Assembly (NCBI GenBank): GCA_964532515.1
Contig: CAZHKH010000006.1
Coordinates: 1 to 35,206, forward strand
Length of the DNA: 35,206 bases
From: TMED161 sp964532515
Lineage (GTDB): Bacteria; Fidelibacterota; Marinisomatia; SCGC-AAA003-L08; D37C17
Direction: 5' to 3'
Numbering within the stretch: position 1 is the stretch's first letter; every line of letters begins with the position of its first letter. Positions 9,432-18,056 of the stretch are shown here, in pieces. The position numbers were made by a program, and so were the translations under genes. Under the pieces are notes generated by a model, which saw only the letters and a program-made list of their open reading frames with translations, did not search any database and was not told the DNA's origin.

Positions 9432-11122
9432 GAAAAATTATTTTATTTATTTTATCATTTTTGTATTCGCACTCTCCATATGCTATAGATTTTTATAGTA
9501 ATACTAGCGAAACTTTGAGAGAAACTTCTGATGGATTGTCAAGCAACGGAGTCTATGATTTAGAAATATTAAATGATTCAACAATTATCATAGGAACCAA
9601 TAGTGGTTTAAATATTGCTTACTACAACGATGAGGGAAATCTTAACTATAGTCATTTTATAGATAGTAATCTACCTGAAGGTGGAAACCCAGCGCTTTCA
9701 ATACAAAATAATGTGATAGCTGTATCTGGCGTTATAAGTGTTGAAACATCTGTAGGTAGCCAATCAAAAGGAACAGGAATTTCCTATTCAAAGGATGGAG
9801 GAGAATCTTGGGGATTTATGCCACAGCCAATAGATAGTAGCTATCAAAATTATTCTAACTATACAAATAAGTGGGCATGTGCCTGGGATAGTTTTGATGA
9901 GAGCTCATTATACGAAAACAAGAATCAATGTGATCTTAATTGTGAAGATTGTGCAGGCAATCAAAAATCATGTATGATGTATGATTATATATCATGGGGG
10001 GAACAAGATTCAATATTGAATTTTTCAGTAACAACAGATATACAGAATGTATCATATGGAGTAGGCATACAAGGGGATTATATTTACGCAGCAAGTTGGG
10101 AAGGCTCTCTACGAAGATTTAATTATACTGTTGATGTTCCTAGCTGGCAGGTTGTCCCACTACCTATGGATCATCAAGATAGTCTTGATTGTAATTCAAT
10201 TGATATTTCATCTTATCAAGTTAATCCTATTGGAAATTATATTGAAAATCAAGATTGTGGATACGAATTTGATAATCATAAAGTTTTTTCTGTTTATTCG
10301 GTAGAAGATACTCTTTGGGTTGGAACTGCAAATGGAATTAATAAAGGTATTGTTTATTCAGATGAATGTATTGATTGGCAACATCTTACAGCTTCTCAGT
10401 TTGGATTTTATGATGATTGGATAATAGGATTTGAAAATCAAATTCTTGATAATGGGAACACTAATCGGTTATGGGCAATCACATGGGATAGAGAATATTC
10501 TGGGTCACAATTAATTTATGGAGGCCCCCCGAGTTATACAGATGATGGTGGATCCACATGGAACGTTCCTAGTGAACTTGATAATAAAAATTTATTAACA
10601 TATAATATTTCTTCAAGTTCTGAAAATATATATGTATCATCTGATCAGGGGTTATTTATATCTTCAAATTATCAAGCTGAAAATTTATGGGATTCATTTA
10701 TTCTACCATCTAGCATTTCAACTGAATCTGTTCTTGATGCTGAACATTTAGAATCTTTTGATAATATTTTTATAGCGACAGCTCAAGGAGTTTGCATGTA
10801 TAATGGCGAAACTTTTGATTGTGAATCATCTGATGGAAATATTAATGAATCTTTTTACGCCTATCCAAATCCATTAAACTTTGAACAAACCAATCAGCTT
10901 ACGTTTGTTTACAGTGGAGAAGAATTAAATATTAATGGAGATATTGTAATATATGATTTAGCAATGGATAGAGTTGCTAAAATAAGCGGGGATGGCATTA
11001 CAAGATGGAATGGACAAAATGATTTTGGAGACAGGGTCTCAAATGGTGTTTATATTGCAAAGTACAATCATAAAAATGGAGATAATTATCTATTTAATAT
11101 TATGGTAATTAATTCAAAATGA
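9428..11122 (+). CDS. secreted beta-propeller-like protein with C-terminal T9SS sorting/FlgD-like domain
   Basis: 564 aa. A hydrophobic signal peptide (MRKIILFILSFLYS...) leads into a repeat-like region. Its first blade-like unit (SDGLSSNGVYDLEI...IIIGTNSGLNI) resembles two-component-regulator propellers, and WVGTANGINKG and SDQGLFIS recur later. A Cys-rich insert (CDLNCEDCAGNQKSCMMYD) lies near residues 165-190. The last 85 residues (YPNPLNF ... IVIYDLAMDRVAKI ... WNGQNDFGDRVSNGVYIAKY) form a type-A T9SS sorting or FlgD-like Ig domain, predicting export through SprA. A propeller plus CTD recalls PorZ, but PorZ is longer with two propellers, so I do not name it. It is coupled by 4-nt overlaps to the lipoprotein before it and the PorV-like gene after it. 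Confidence 0.8.
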   Translation: MRKIILFILSFLYSHSPYAIDFYSNTSETLRETSDGLSSNGVYDLEILNDSTIIIGTNSGLNIAYYNDEGNLNYSHFIDSNLPEGGNPALSIQNNVIAVSGVISVETSVGSQSKGTGISYSKDGGESWGFMPQPIDSSYQNYSNYTNKWACAWDSFDESSLYENKNQCDLNCEDCAGNQKSCMMYDYISWGEQDSILNFSVTTDIQNVSYGVGIQGDYIYAASWEGSLRRFNYTVDVPSWQVVPLPMDHQDSLDCNSIDISSYQVNPIGNYIENQDCGYEFDNHKVFSVYSVEDTLWVGTANGINKGIVYSDECIDWQHLTASQFGFYDDWIIGFENQILDNGNTNRLWAITWDREYSGSQLIYGGPPSYTDDGGSTWNVPSELDNKNLLTYNISSSSENIYVSSDQGLFISSNYQAENLWDSFILPSSISTESVLDAEHLESFDNIFIATAQGVCMYNGETFDCESSDGNINESFYAYPNPLNFEQTNQLTFVYSGEELNINGDIVIYDLAMDRVAKISGDGITRWNGQNDFGDRVSNGVYIAKYNHKNGDNYLFNIMVINSK

Positions 11123-12081
11123 AAGTAATTAACTTTATAATTTTGGTTTTATATTTTTCAGTATTATCTGCTGATTATGCAGGAGGATATTCCGGATCAG
11201 TTTTAAGACTTGGAGTTAGTGCAAGGGATATATCTTTATCTGGATCAATGGTATCAGCATATAATGAAGGATTTAGTGCATTCTCAAATCCATCATTTGT
11301 TTCAAAAACTAAGAGATTAGCATTTGGAAGTTCTTTATTTTTATTAGGTAACAATACAAGTATGCAGGCTTTTAGTATTTCAAGAGATTTACCTCCAAAC
11401 GCTGGAGCCAGCCTTTCTATTGTTCATTTAGGTGTTTCTGATATTATCGGAATAAATTCAAATGAACAGTTTACTAATTATCTAGGCTATCATGACTCTT
11501 ATGCGATGCTATCATTTGGAATTAATTTTAGTAAATATATATCAATTGGAATAAATACGAAGACATTATTTCAAAGATATAATTTATCAAATAGTGAGAC
11601 GCTCTCTTCTGATGGCATTTCGTTTGACTTAGGTTTTTTAAGTTCTCCAATAGAAAATTTAAATATTGGGATTAAAATTAATAATCTTTCAGGTTATTAT
11701 AAGTGGGAAAACAGTCGTATTGAGATACCAACACAATTGATATCTGGAATTTCATACTCTCCAAGAGAGTCGTTATTATTATTATTTCAACATGAATTAA
11801 TTGATATTAATCAAAAGTATTTATCTCATCGGTCAAGTTTTGGAAGTGAGTTTAAAATAAATGTGACTAACTCTAACACTTACATCATTAGATTTGGGTT
11901 AAAACAAAATCAGTGGGCAATCATTAACAATGAATCAGTAAGTGATTTATTTAAAGTTACAAGTGGACTTGGAATCAAATTCAAATCTTTTAATAAATCG
12001 ATTATAAATTTAGATTATGCAATTATGTTTAATAATGAATTAGGTGTCAGTAATTTGATTAGTATATCAGCTGAGTTATAA
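11119..12081 (+). CDS. PorV/PorQ-family outer-membrane beta-barrel (UPF0164-like)
   Basis: 320 aa. Signal peptide MKVINFIILVLYFSVLSA, then a family-type N-terminus: LRLGVSARDISLSGSMVSAYNEGFSAFSNPS, the degenerate form of the GARxxGMGGAYVA...WNPAG signature of PorV/PorQ proteins. The remainder alternates amphipathic strands with glycine turns and ends in ISAEL. PorV is the T9SS shuttle that carries CTD cargo from SprA to the attachment complex; PorQ and related proteins share the fold. It overlaps the CTD-bearing propeller gene by 4 nt and the next barrel by 1 nt (TAATG). Family placement is good; which paralogue it is cannot be told from sequence alone. Confidence 0.8.
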   Translation: MKVINFIILVLYFSVLSADYAGGYSGSVLRLGVSARDISLSGSMVSAYNEGFSAFSNPSFVSKTKRLAFGSSLFLLGNNTSMQAFSISRDLPPNAGASLSIVHLGVSDIIGINSNEQFTNYLGYHDSYAMLSFGINFSKYISIGINTKTLFQRYNLSNSETLSSDGISFDLGFLSSPIENLNIGIKINNLSGYYKWENSRIEIPTQLISGISYSPRESLLLLFQHELIDINQKYLSHRSSFGSEFKINVTNSNTYIIRFGLKQNQWAIINNESVSDLFKVTSGLGIKFKSFNKSIINLDYAIMFNNELGVSNLISISAEL

Positions 12082-12905
12082 TGAGAATATATATATATAT
12101 ACATATAATATCTTTTAATTTATTTGCAATTGGGTTTGATGCAGTAAATATATTTACTTCACCCAATGATTTATCGTTATCAGGGTCGGGAGTCGCAAGC
12201 AAAAACTCCATATACAATAATCCTGCAATTTCATCTGATGATAATTCAGCTGTTTCTTTTTCTACAAATAAATGGATACAAAATTTTTCAGGGAACTCAT
12301 TTTTTTATTCTAAAAATAAATTCAGATTATCATTCAACAGTATTGGCGTAGATGATATTAAAGTATATAATGAAACACCATCAAACAGTCCATTAGATAT
12401 CATAGGTTCTCATTATTTATCATTTGGATTATCCAAAGGGTTTGAAATAAATAATTTTATAGTTGGGATAGGATCTCACTTCCAATATAGCCAGTTATTC
12501 ACTGAAGATTTATATGCACTAACTTTTGATATAGGTATGAAGAAAATATTTTCAGATAATTTTAGAATTGGATTTTTAGCAAAAAATTTAACATATGATA
12601 GTCCTGAAATCCCGAATAGTTATTCTGTGGGAATATCGTATCATAACCCAACTATTAACTCTGAGCTGCTGGTAGATTATAATTATTCTAGTACTTATAA
12701 TGGAGGATTACATGTTGGGCTTATTCAAAAAATTAAAATACTTACAATTAATTTTGGTTATTCTGGATATCAGGCAAGAACCACTCTTTCTTCTGGATTA
12801 GAAATAAATATTAATAAGAATTATAAATTTCTTTATTCAATATTATCATTACAAGATTCTAATCTTGGTTTGTCACATTATTTTGGAATAGAAATCTCCA
12901 TTTAA
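12081..12905 (+). CDS. second PorV/PorQ-like outer-membrane beta-barrel
   Basis: 274 aa. A short signal sequence (MRIYIYIHIISFNLFA) precedes FDAVNIFTSPNDLSLSGSGVASKNSIYNNPA, the same N-terminal pattern as the gene upstream (SLSGS, then NPA). The rest is barrel-like strands ending FGIEISI. The N-terminal coding sequence contains an uninterrupted run of AT dinucleotides just after the start codon, giving the odd alternating Ile-Tyr n-region. It lacks a strongly basic n-region beyond one Arg. It overlaps its upstream neighbour by 1 nt and is the last gene of the sprA run; a hairpin follows. It probably works with the upstream barrel and the CTD protein. Confidence 0.72.
   Translation: MRIYIYIHIISFNLFAIGFDAVNIFTSPNDLSLSGSGVASKNSIYNNPAISSDDNSAVSFSTNKWIQNFSGNSFFYSKNKFRLSFNSIGVDDIKVYNETPSNSPLDIIGSHYLSFGLSKGFEINNFIVGIGSHFQYSQLFTEDLYALTFDIGMKKIFSDNFRIGFLAKNLTYDSPEIPNSYSVGISYHNPTINSELLVDYNYSSTYNGGLHVGLIQKIKILTINFGYSGYQARTTLSSGLEININKNYKFLYSILSLQDSNLGLSHYFGIEISI
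12087..12101 (+). repeat. dinucleotide repeat (AT)7.5 within the signal-peptide codons
   Basis: A run of 15 alternating A/T bases begins 3 nt after the start codon of the second PorV/PorQ-like gene. Gain or loss of one unit would shift the frame within the signal peptide. Confidence 0.9.
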
Positions 12906-12968
12906 TCCGTTGAGGAATTTGTAAAAATTCCTTAAGTTCATTTATAACATTTCCCCAAATAAACGGAT
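12905..12968 (+). other. nested inverted repeats in the 79-bp gap before the T9SS cargo gene
   Basis: An inner hairpin pairs 12913-12920 (AGGAATTT) perfectly with 12925-12932 (AAATTCCT) across a GTAA loop. It is enclosed by an outer inverted repeat, ATCCGTT at 12905-12911 with AACGGAT at 12962-12968. The inner hairpin has no strong U-tract, so it is a weak terminator candidate. The outer arms end about 16 nt before the next ATG, so a 5'-UTR structure is also possible. ACGGAG at 12974-12979 is the likely ribosome site for the next gene. Confidence 0.5.
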
Positions 12969-12984
12969 AAATACGGAGAAAATA

Positions 12985-15456
12985 ATGAGAAAATTGATAC
13001 TTCTTTTTACATCGTTAAGCGCTATACTTAACGCCCAACTTTTTATAAATGAAATTGATTATGATCAACCAGGGACAGATGCAAGTGAATTTGTAGAATT
13101 ATCTGGTCAGGCAGGCTCCTATTCAAATGTAAACCTTGTGTTAATTAATGGAAATAATAATACTGAATATGATTCTTATAATTTAGGGACAGTCACATTA
13201 AATGATGAGAGTCAAGGCTATGGATTTTATGTTATTGGGACTTCATCAATTCCAAATGTAGATTTTAGCTCTGGATTTCCATCAACTAATGCAATCCAAA
13301 ATGGTGACCCAGATGGAATTGAGCTATGGATAAACGGAGAATTAGTAGATGCAGTTTCTTATGCAGGGGCAATGTCTGACACTCAAGGGAATTTAATGGA
13401 AGAAGCAACACCGAATGAAGATGATGAATACTGGGAAGGTGGAGAGGGCTTATCTATAGGGAGATTAGGTATTGACAATTCTCCATGGAGTGTTATGACT
13501 AATTCACCTGGAACAATAAATGAAGGGCAAATTTTTGACCCAGATGCAGATTTTGCACCTACTGCAAATGCGGGGTCAGATCAATCTGTAGAATCAGGAG
13601 ATTTGGTTACATTAGATGGAAGCGCAAGTTTTGATTCTGATGGTGAGATTACATCTTATTTATGGGAACAATCATCCGGACCTGATGTTATTCTAAGTAC
13701 TGATATAGAGGCAGTGGTTACCTTTACATTTCCAGATGTTACTGAAACAACAGAATTAGTATTCGAACTTTCGGTTACTGACGATGGGGGTAATATATCT
13801 AGTGATGAGGTAAACATAACTGCATACATGTTGACTCAAACAGATATTTATGATATCCAGGAAAATTTTGAAACTTATGATGGCCAGATTGTAAATGTGA
13901 TTGGGATTGTTACTATTGGAGATAGCCTCCTTTATCCAAGCAAGACTAAATTTTATATTCAGGATGAATCTGGAAGAGGCATACAAATTTACAATGACCC
14001 TCCATTAGAACATATTTATAATCGAGGTGATTCTATTGAAGTCACAGGAACAGTGACTCAATATAATGATGATGTGGAAATTATAGAACCAACGATTACA
14101 CTCCTTGGTACTGGTAGTGATTTGCCAGAATCACATATATTAACAGGAAGCGAAGGACTTACCATGAATGGAACATGGGGAAATGCTACGGGGACGTTAA
14201 GTGATTATTGGTATTACCAGAGTGGATCAACAGAATTTACAGCTCTTACAATAACAACTTCCCAGGGTGCCGATATTCAAACTATGTTTTGGAATTCAGC
14301 GGTACCATCTAATGAACTTACTGAGTATGAAGATATGGTTGGTGAAGAACTTAGTATCCTAGGTGCTATAAGTTTCTATAATGGCGATGTTCAACTTACT
14401 TGTGGATACGAAATAGATATTCAATCAAATATAGATCCAACGTTCCCCGTTGCAAATGCAGGTCCTGATCAATCTGTTTCTCCAGGAGATATTGTAATGC
14501 TAGATGGCAGTGCTAGTTCTGATTCTAATGGTTCAATAATTGCCTATGAATGGGTTCAAATTAGTGGGATGCCAGTAGTGCTAGATAATGAAGAAGATGC
14601 AATTACATTTTTTACGGCACCGAATGAAATTGATATTATTGGATTTAGGCTTACAGTATGGGATGATGAGATTAATGAATCTACAGATGAGGTAAATATA
14701 ACGGTTACTACTTCAGGTCCATTTACAATGTCTGAAATTATCAATAATTGTGGAGAGGATATGGGTGAATCATTAACTTGTGATGGACAATATGATTTAA
14801 GTACTGATAGTGCTGAAGAGTGCCCGCTCTATGAAACTCAAGTTACAACTACTGGTACTATAATTGATTACTTTGATATAACCCCTTTTAATGGGCCTTA
14901 TTCATTCACAATACAAGATGCTGATGGGAATCAGATGGATTTTGTTGTTTGGCCTGAAAGCAGTGAGTATCAAGATGGTTTTGATATAACACAAACTGAC
15001 CTAAACATATTAACTGAAAGCCCCTTTGGTACACATGAAGTGACAATAACAGGAGAGCTTGGCGCTTATTGTGATGATGATGAGCTACTTAATATTAATA
15101 GTGAGTGGCAAATTACCGTTGAATATGAATCAGATATTATTATTAATGATCCATTGAGCAATGATCAGATGATGCCAGCTGAACACATGCTACTTCAAAA
15201 TTACCCAAACCCATTTAACCCTGAGACTATGATTGAGTTTGAGGTGACCTCTTTAGATCATATCAATATCGCTATTTTTGATTTAAAGGGTAATTTAGTA
15301 TTAGATCTAGTTGATAAAACATTTGCACCAGGAGGATATTCTATCGTTTGGGATGGTAAAAATAAAAATGGAAAATCTATGCCTTCTGGAATATATATGT
15401 ATCAATATGTTTCTTCAACCAATATTACTTCTAAGCAAATGTTACTAGTTAGATAA
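12985..15456 (+). CDS. T9SS cargo: lamin-tail, PKD and OB-like multidomain surface protein
   Basis: 823 aa. Signal peptide MRKLILLFTSLSAILNA/QLF. Domains in order: lamin-tail-like (about 22-165, INEIDYDQPGTDASEFVEL); a PKD/REJ-type domain (about 185-280, ANAGSDQSVESGDLVTLDGS); an OB-fold-like region (about 285-470, DGQIVNVIGIVTIGD ... FYIQDESGRGIQIY); a second PKD (about 485-580); a four-Cys OB-like domain (about 585-715, ECPLYETQVTTTGTIIDYFD); and a clear T9SS type-A sorting domain from about 735 (NYPNPFNPETMIEFEV ... PSGIYMYQY ... KQMLLVR). Lamin-tail plus OB domains commonly accompany extracellular nucleases, but no nuclease domain is present here. A substrate-binding or surface-scaffold role is inferred. 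It probably begins a new transcript after the structured gap. Confidence 0.88.
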   Translation: MRKLILLFTSLSAILNAQLFINEIDYDQPGTDASEFVELSGQAGSYSNVNLVLINGNNNTEYDSYNLGTVTLNDESQGYGFYVIGTSSIPNVDFSSGFPSTNAIQNGDPDGIELWINGELVDAVSYAGAMSDTQGNLMEEATPNEDDEYWEGGEGLSIGRLGIDNSPWSVMTNSPGTINEGQIFDPDADFAPTANAGSDQSVESGDLVTLDGSASFDSDGEITSYLWEQSSGPDVILSTDIEAVVTFTFPDVTETTELVFELSVTDDGGNISSDEVNITAYMLTQTDIYDIQENFETYDGQIVNVIGIVTIGDSLLYPSKTKFYIQDESGRGIQIYNDPPLEHIYNRGDSIEVTGTVTQYNDDVEIIEPTITLLGTGSDLPESHILTGSEGLTMNGTWGNATGTLSDYWYYQSGSTEFTALTITTSQGADIQTMFWNSAVPSNELTEYEDMVGEELSILGAISFYNGDVQLTCGYEIDIQSNIDPTFPVANAGPDQSVSPGDIVMLDGSASSDSNGSIIAYEWVQISGMPVVLDNEEDAITFFTAPNEIDIIGFRLTVWDDEINESTDEVNITVTTSGPFTMSEIINNCGEDMGESLTCDGQYDLSTDSAEECPLYETQVTTTGTIIDYFDITPFNGPYSFTIQDADGNQMDFVVWPESSEYQDGFDITQTDLNILTESPFGTHEVTITGELGAYCDDDELLNINSEWQITVEYESDIIINDPLSNDQMMPAEHMLLQNYPNPFNPETMIEFEVTSLDHINIAIFDLKGNLVLDLVDKTFAPGGYSIVWDGKNKNGKSMPSGIYMYQYVSSTNITSKQMLLVR

Positions 15457-15494
15457 TATGTTTTACATTTTTTATAATTATTTTACACATAAAG

Positions 15495-15499
15495 GGTGA
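15495..15499 (+). promoter_or_regulatory. ribosome binding site GGTGA supporting the ATG at 15511
   Basis: AAAGGGTGAG (15491-15500) holds a GGTGA core about 11 nt before ATG 15511. The alternative GTG start at 15496 lies inside this element, which argues for the ATG. Confidence 0.5.
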
Positions 15500-15510
15500 G
15501 TGCTCTATAT

Positions 15511-17178
15511 ATGATAAATTTGAAGATATTGTTCTTTTTCCCAATTCTTATTTTTGCTGCTGATCCCAATCATTTATTATTAAGTAGAATAGTAGTAGCT
15601 CCAGATGCTGGAGAATCCATTTCAATTATTAATCCAACAGATGACTCTATTAATTTATCTAACTATTATATTTGTGATAATAATGAATATTATCAGATGC
15701 AAACAGAAGGAGATCTGAGCCCATCTCATTTTATAAATGGATTTACTGCACAATTCCCCAGCATGGATATTGAGCCAAATGATACATTACTATTGGTGCT
15801 AAGTGGAGACTATTTATCATTTTATCCAAATATTACTCCAGATTTATTTTTATTTGAGGCAGGAGATGAAAGTATGCTCGAAACAGAAAGTGGCTCATTC
15901 GGACTTTCTTCAAATAAATTAGATGATGCTTCTGAGAGTATAATCTTATTTAAATGGGATGGAAATCCAGAGAACAATATTGAGGATGTTGATTATTTTA
16001 TTTGGGGAGGAATTCAAGGAGCAGTTGATAAAACGGGCATAGGCAATTATGTAGAAGACACTCAAGCAGACGAACAACTTTATTTTGAAGAAGCACCTGA
16101 TGATTACTATGCTTTTTCAAGGATTGAAGGATTAGAAGAAACCAATGAAGAGAGTTCTGGTGGAAATGGAATAATAGGTGAAGATGGAACAAGAGACGAT
16201 GAAACTAGTGAAGATTTTAGACAGTCTTGGGAAATTGTTTCAATAGTTGAGATAGGATGCACAGATTCAACTGCAGAAAATTATAATCCTGATGCGATTA
16301 TTGATGATGGGAGCTGTGAGTATTCAACCTCTGGGACTGAAGTTTCAATTTATGATATTATTTATAACTGTTCTTATGATTTGGATGATATAATAGACTG
16401 TGCAGATGAATACAGTTTAAATTCTGCGGCAGCGTCAGAATGCCCACTTTATGAAGAAACGGTAACTACTACAGGTATTTTAGTAGATTATTTTGATGTA
16501 ACTCCATATGGAGGACCTCACTCCCTTACAATTTCAGATGAAGATGGAAATAGAATCGAAGTTTCAATTTGGCCTGAAAGTAATCAATATCAAGATGGAT
16601 TTGATATTACCTTAACTGAGCTTAATAAATTAATAACTTCACCTTATGGAAATTATATTATTCAGGTTACTGGAACGGTTGGTGTGTTCTGTGATGATGA
16701 TATACAGTTAGATATCCAAACTGATTGGGACGTTACAGTTGAATATGAATATGATATTCAAATTTTAGAAGAGATTGGTGGATACTTTATTGAAGATAGT
16801 TCGATTAACTCAACTTCTATTAATCCAGAACCTTTTGTTGTGATTCCATCATTAGGTGAAACTCTTGATTTTAGCTATAGCCACCCTGCTAATTCTAGGG
16901 TCATTATTCGAATATTTGATCTTTCAGGTAGATTAGTAACCTCATTAGTGGATAAATATATTGAGGATGCTGGAATATGGTACAATGGTGTGAATCCGGT
17001 AGATCCAGATGATCAAAGTACTTGGATTAACTCTGATAGGTCATCATGGAATGGGAGAGACCATCTGGGGCAAATTGTTTCTCCAGGGACCTACCTTATG
17101 CATATTGAAACATATGATTTTTCTACATCAAAAACATCTATGGATATTGCACCAGTTGTCATTGGAGTTCATCGATGA
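15511..17178 (+). CDS. T9SS cargo: lamin-tail-like surface protein with four-Cys OB-like domain
   Basis: 555 aa from the ATG preferred here; a GTG at 15496 would add five residues. Signal peptide MINLKILFFFPILIFA(A). Residues about 18-205 look lamin-tail-like (LLLSRIVVAPDAGESISIINPTDD). A GCTDSTAENYNP motif near 250 is typical of FCB surface proteins. Residues about 275-420 are clearly homologous to the four-Cys domain of the upstream gene, sharing ECPLYE, TTTG, DYFDVTP, WPES..YQDGFDIT, CDDD and TVEYE. The C-terminus (IRIFDLSGRLVTSLVDK ... WNGRDHLGQIVSPGTYLMHIE) is a FlgD-like/T9SS sorting domain with an insertion around DPDDQSTWINSD and no YPNP start, so sorting is a little less certain. It overlaps the next gene by 4 nt. 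Confidence 0.82.
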   Translation: MINLKILFFFPILIFAADPNHLLLSRIVVAPDAGESISIINPTDDSINLSNYYICDNNEYYQMQTEGDLSPSHFINGFTAQFPSMDIEPNDTLLLVLSGDYLSFYPNITPDLFLFEAGDESMLETESGSFGLSSNKLDDASESIILFKWDGNPENNIEDVDYFIWGGIQGAVDKTGIGNYVEDTQADEQLYFEEAPDDYYAFSRIEGLEETNEESSGGNGIIGEDGTRDDETSEDFRQSWEIVSIVEIGCTDSTAENYNPDAIIDDGSCEYSTSGTEVSIYDIIYNCSYDLDDIIDCADEYSLNSAAASECPLYEETVTTTGILVDYFDVTPYGGPHSLTISDEDGNRIEVSIWPESNQYQDGFDITLTELNKLITSPYGNYIIQVTGTVGVFCDDDIQLDIQTDWDVTVEYEYDIQILEEIGGYFIEDSSINSTSINPEPFVVIPSLGETLDFSYSHPANSRVIIRIFDLSGRLVTSLVDKYIEDAGIWYNGVNPVDPDDQSTWINSDRSSWNGRDHLGQIVSPGTYLMHIETYDFSTSKTSMDIAPVVIGVHR

Positions 17179-18056
17179 AAAAGATATTTATAGTACTATT
17201 ATTTTTATCTATGCTTTTATCACAAGGTTTAAGTGACTATACTTTTAATACAGCGCAATCATCATCATTAGCAGGCGCTGTTGTGTCAAATAGAGGTGGA
17301 GATTGGTCATTGTATCATAATCCTGCAACATTAGTAGAATTAAATAAAAATAGAGTATTCTTAGGACACTCAAAGTTATACAGTCAAGATTATTTACCAT
17401 TATCTTCACTTGGTCTTATAGTCAGCAAGTATAAAATAAATTTTGGTTTAAAATATTTATCTCTTTCCGTAAAGAATAATGAAATTGAACTTTTAAATGA
17501 AGATTTAATTGGGATTGCTGCTGGCTTCAATTTATTTAAAGATAAAAATTCATCATTAGCAATGGGACTTTCAGTTAATTGTCATATGATTCATTTTGGT
17601 AGTTCAGCTGGAGTTAGTGGCGATGGAAGTGATGGATTAGATAGTGAAATGATTAGCTCCATTGGATTAGATCTTGGATTTTTAGGTTCTTTAAGAGATA
17701 AAAATAGATTAGGTGTTTTTATTAAAAATATAAACTCACCAATGATCGGGGAAGGAATGTCCACTCAAAATTTACCAAGAAAAATTCATATTGGCCTTAC
17801 CACAATTCCCAATGAAATGATGGAAGTATCATTTACAATGGAACAACTTCTTGGCTATCATGATGCTCAATATAGAACAGCTTTGCAATACCAATTAAAT
17901 CAATTTTTATTTTTAAATGCAGGGGTTCAAGTGAATCCTAATAGATTTGGATTTGGCTTTAATGTAGAAAAAAATAATTTCAACATTTCTTATGGATATT
18001 TAACTCATCATGTGCTCCCAGGAACACACCAATTTAATTTTGGAATATATTATTAA
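17175..18056 (+). CDS. PorV/PorQ-like outer-membrane beta-barrel
   Basis: 293 aa. Signal peptide MKKIFIVLLFLSMLLS/QGL, with Gln as the first mature residue. The mature N-terminus (FNTAQSSSLAGAVVSNRGGDWSLYHNPATL) follows the PorV/PorQ/UPF0164 pattern of a glycine-rich plug segment followed by HNPA. Repeating amphipathic strands follow, ending FNFGIYY, an aromatic C-terminus typical of outer-membrane barrels. It overlaps the upstream T9SS cargo gene (ATGA) and the next gene (TAATG). It may help secrete or anchor that cargo; whether it acts as a T9SS shuttle is inference. Confidence 0.78.
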   Translation: MKKIFIVLLFLSMLLSQGLSDYTFNTAQSSSLAGAVVSNRGGDWSLYHNPATLVELNKNRVFLGHSKLYSQDYLPLSSLGLIVSKYKINFGLKYLSLSVKNNEIELLNEDLIGIAAGFNLFKDKNSSLAMGLSVNCHMIHFGSSAGVSGDGSDGLDSEMISSIGLDLGFLGSLRDKNRLGVFIKNINSPMIGEGMSTQNLPRKIHIGLTTIPNEMMEVSFTMEQLLGYHDAQYRTALQYQLNQFLFLNAGVQVNPNRFGFGFNVEKNNFNISYGYLTHHVLPGTHQFNFGIYY

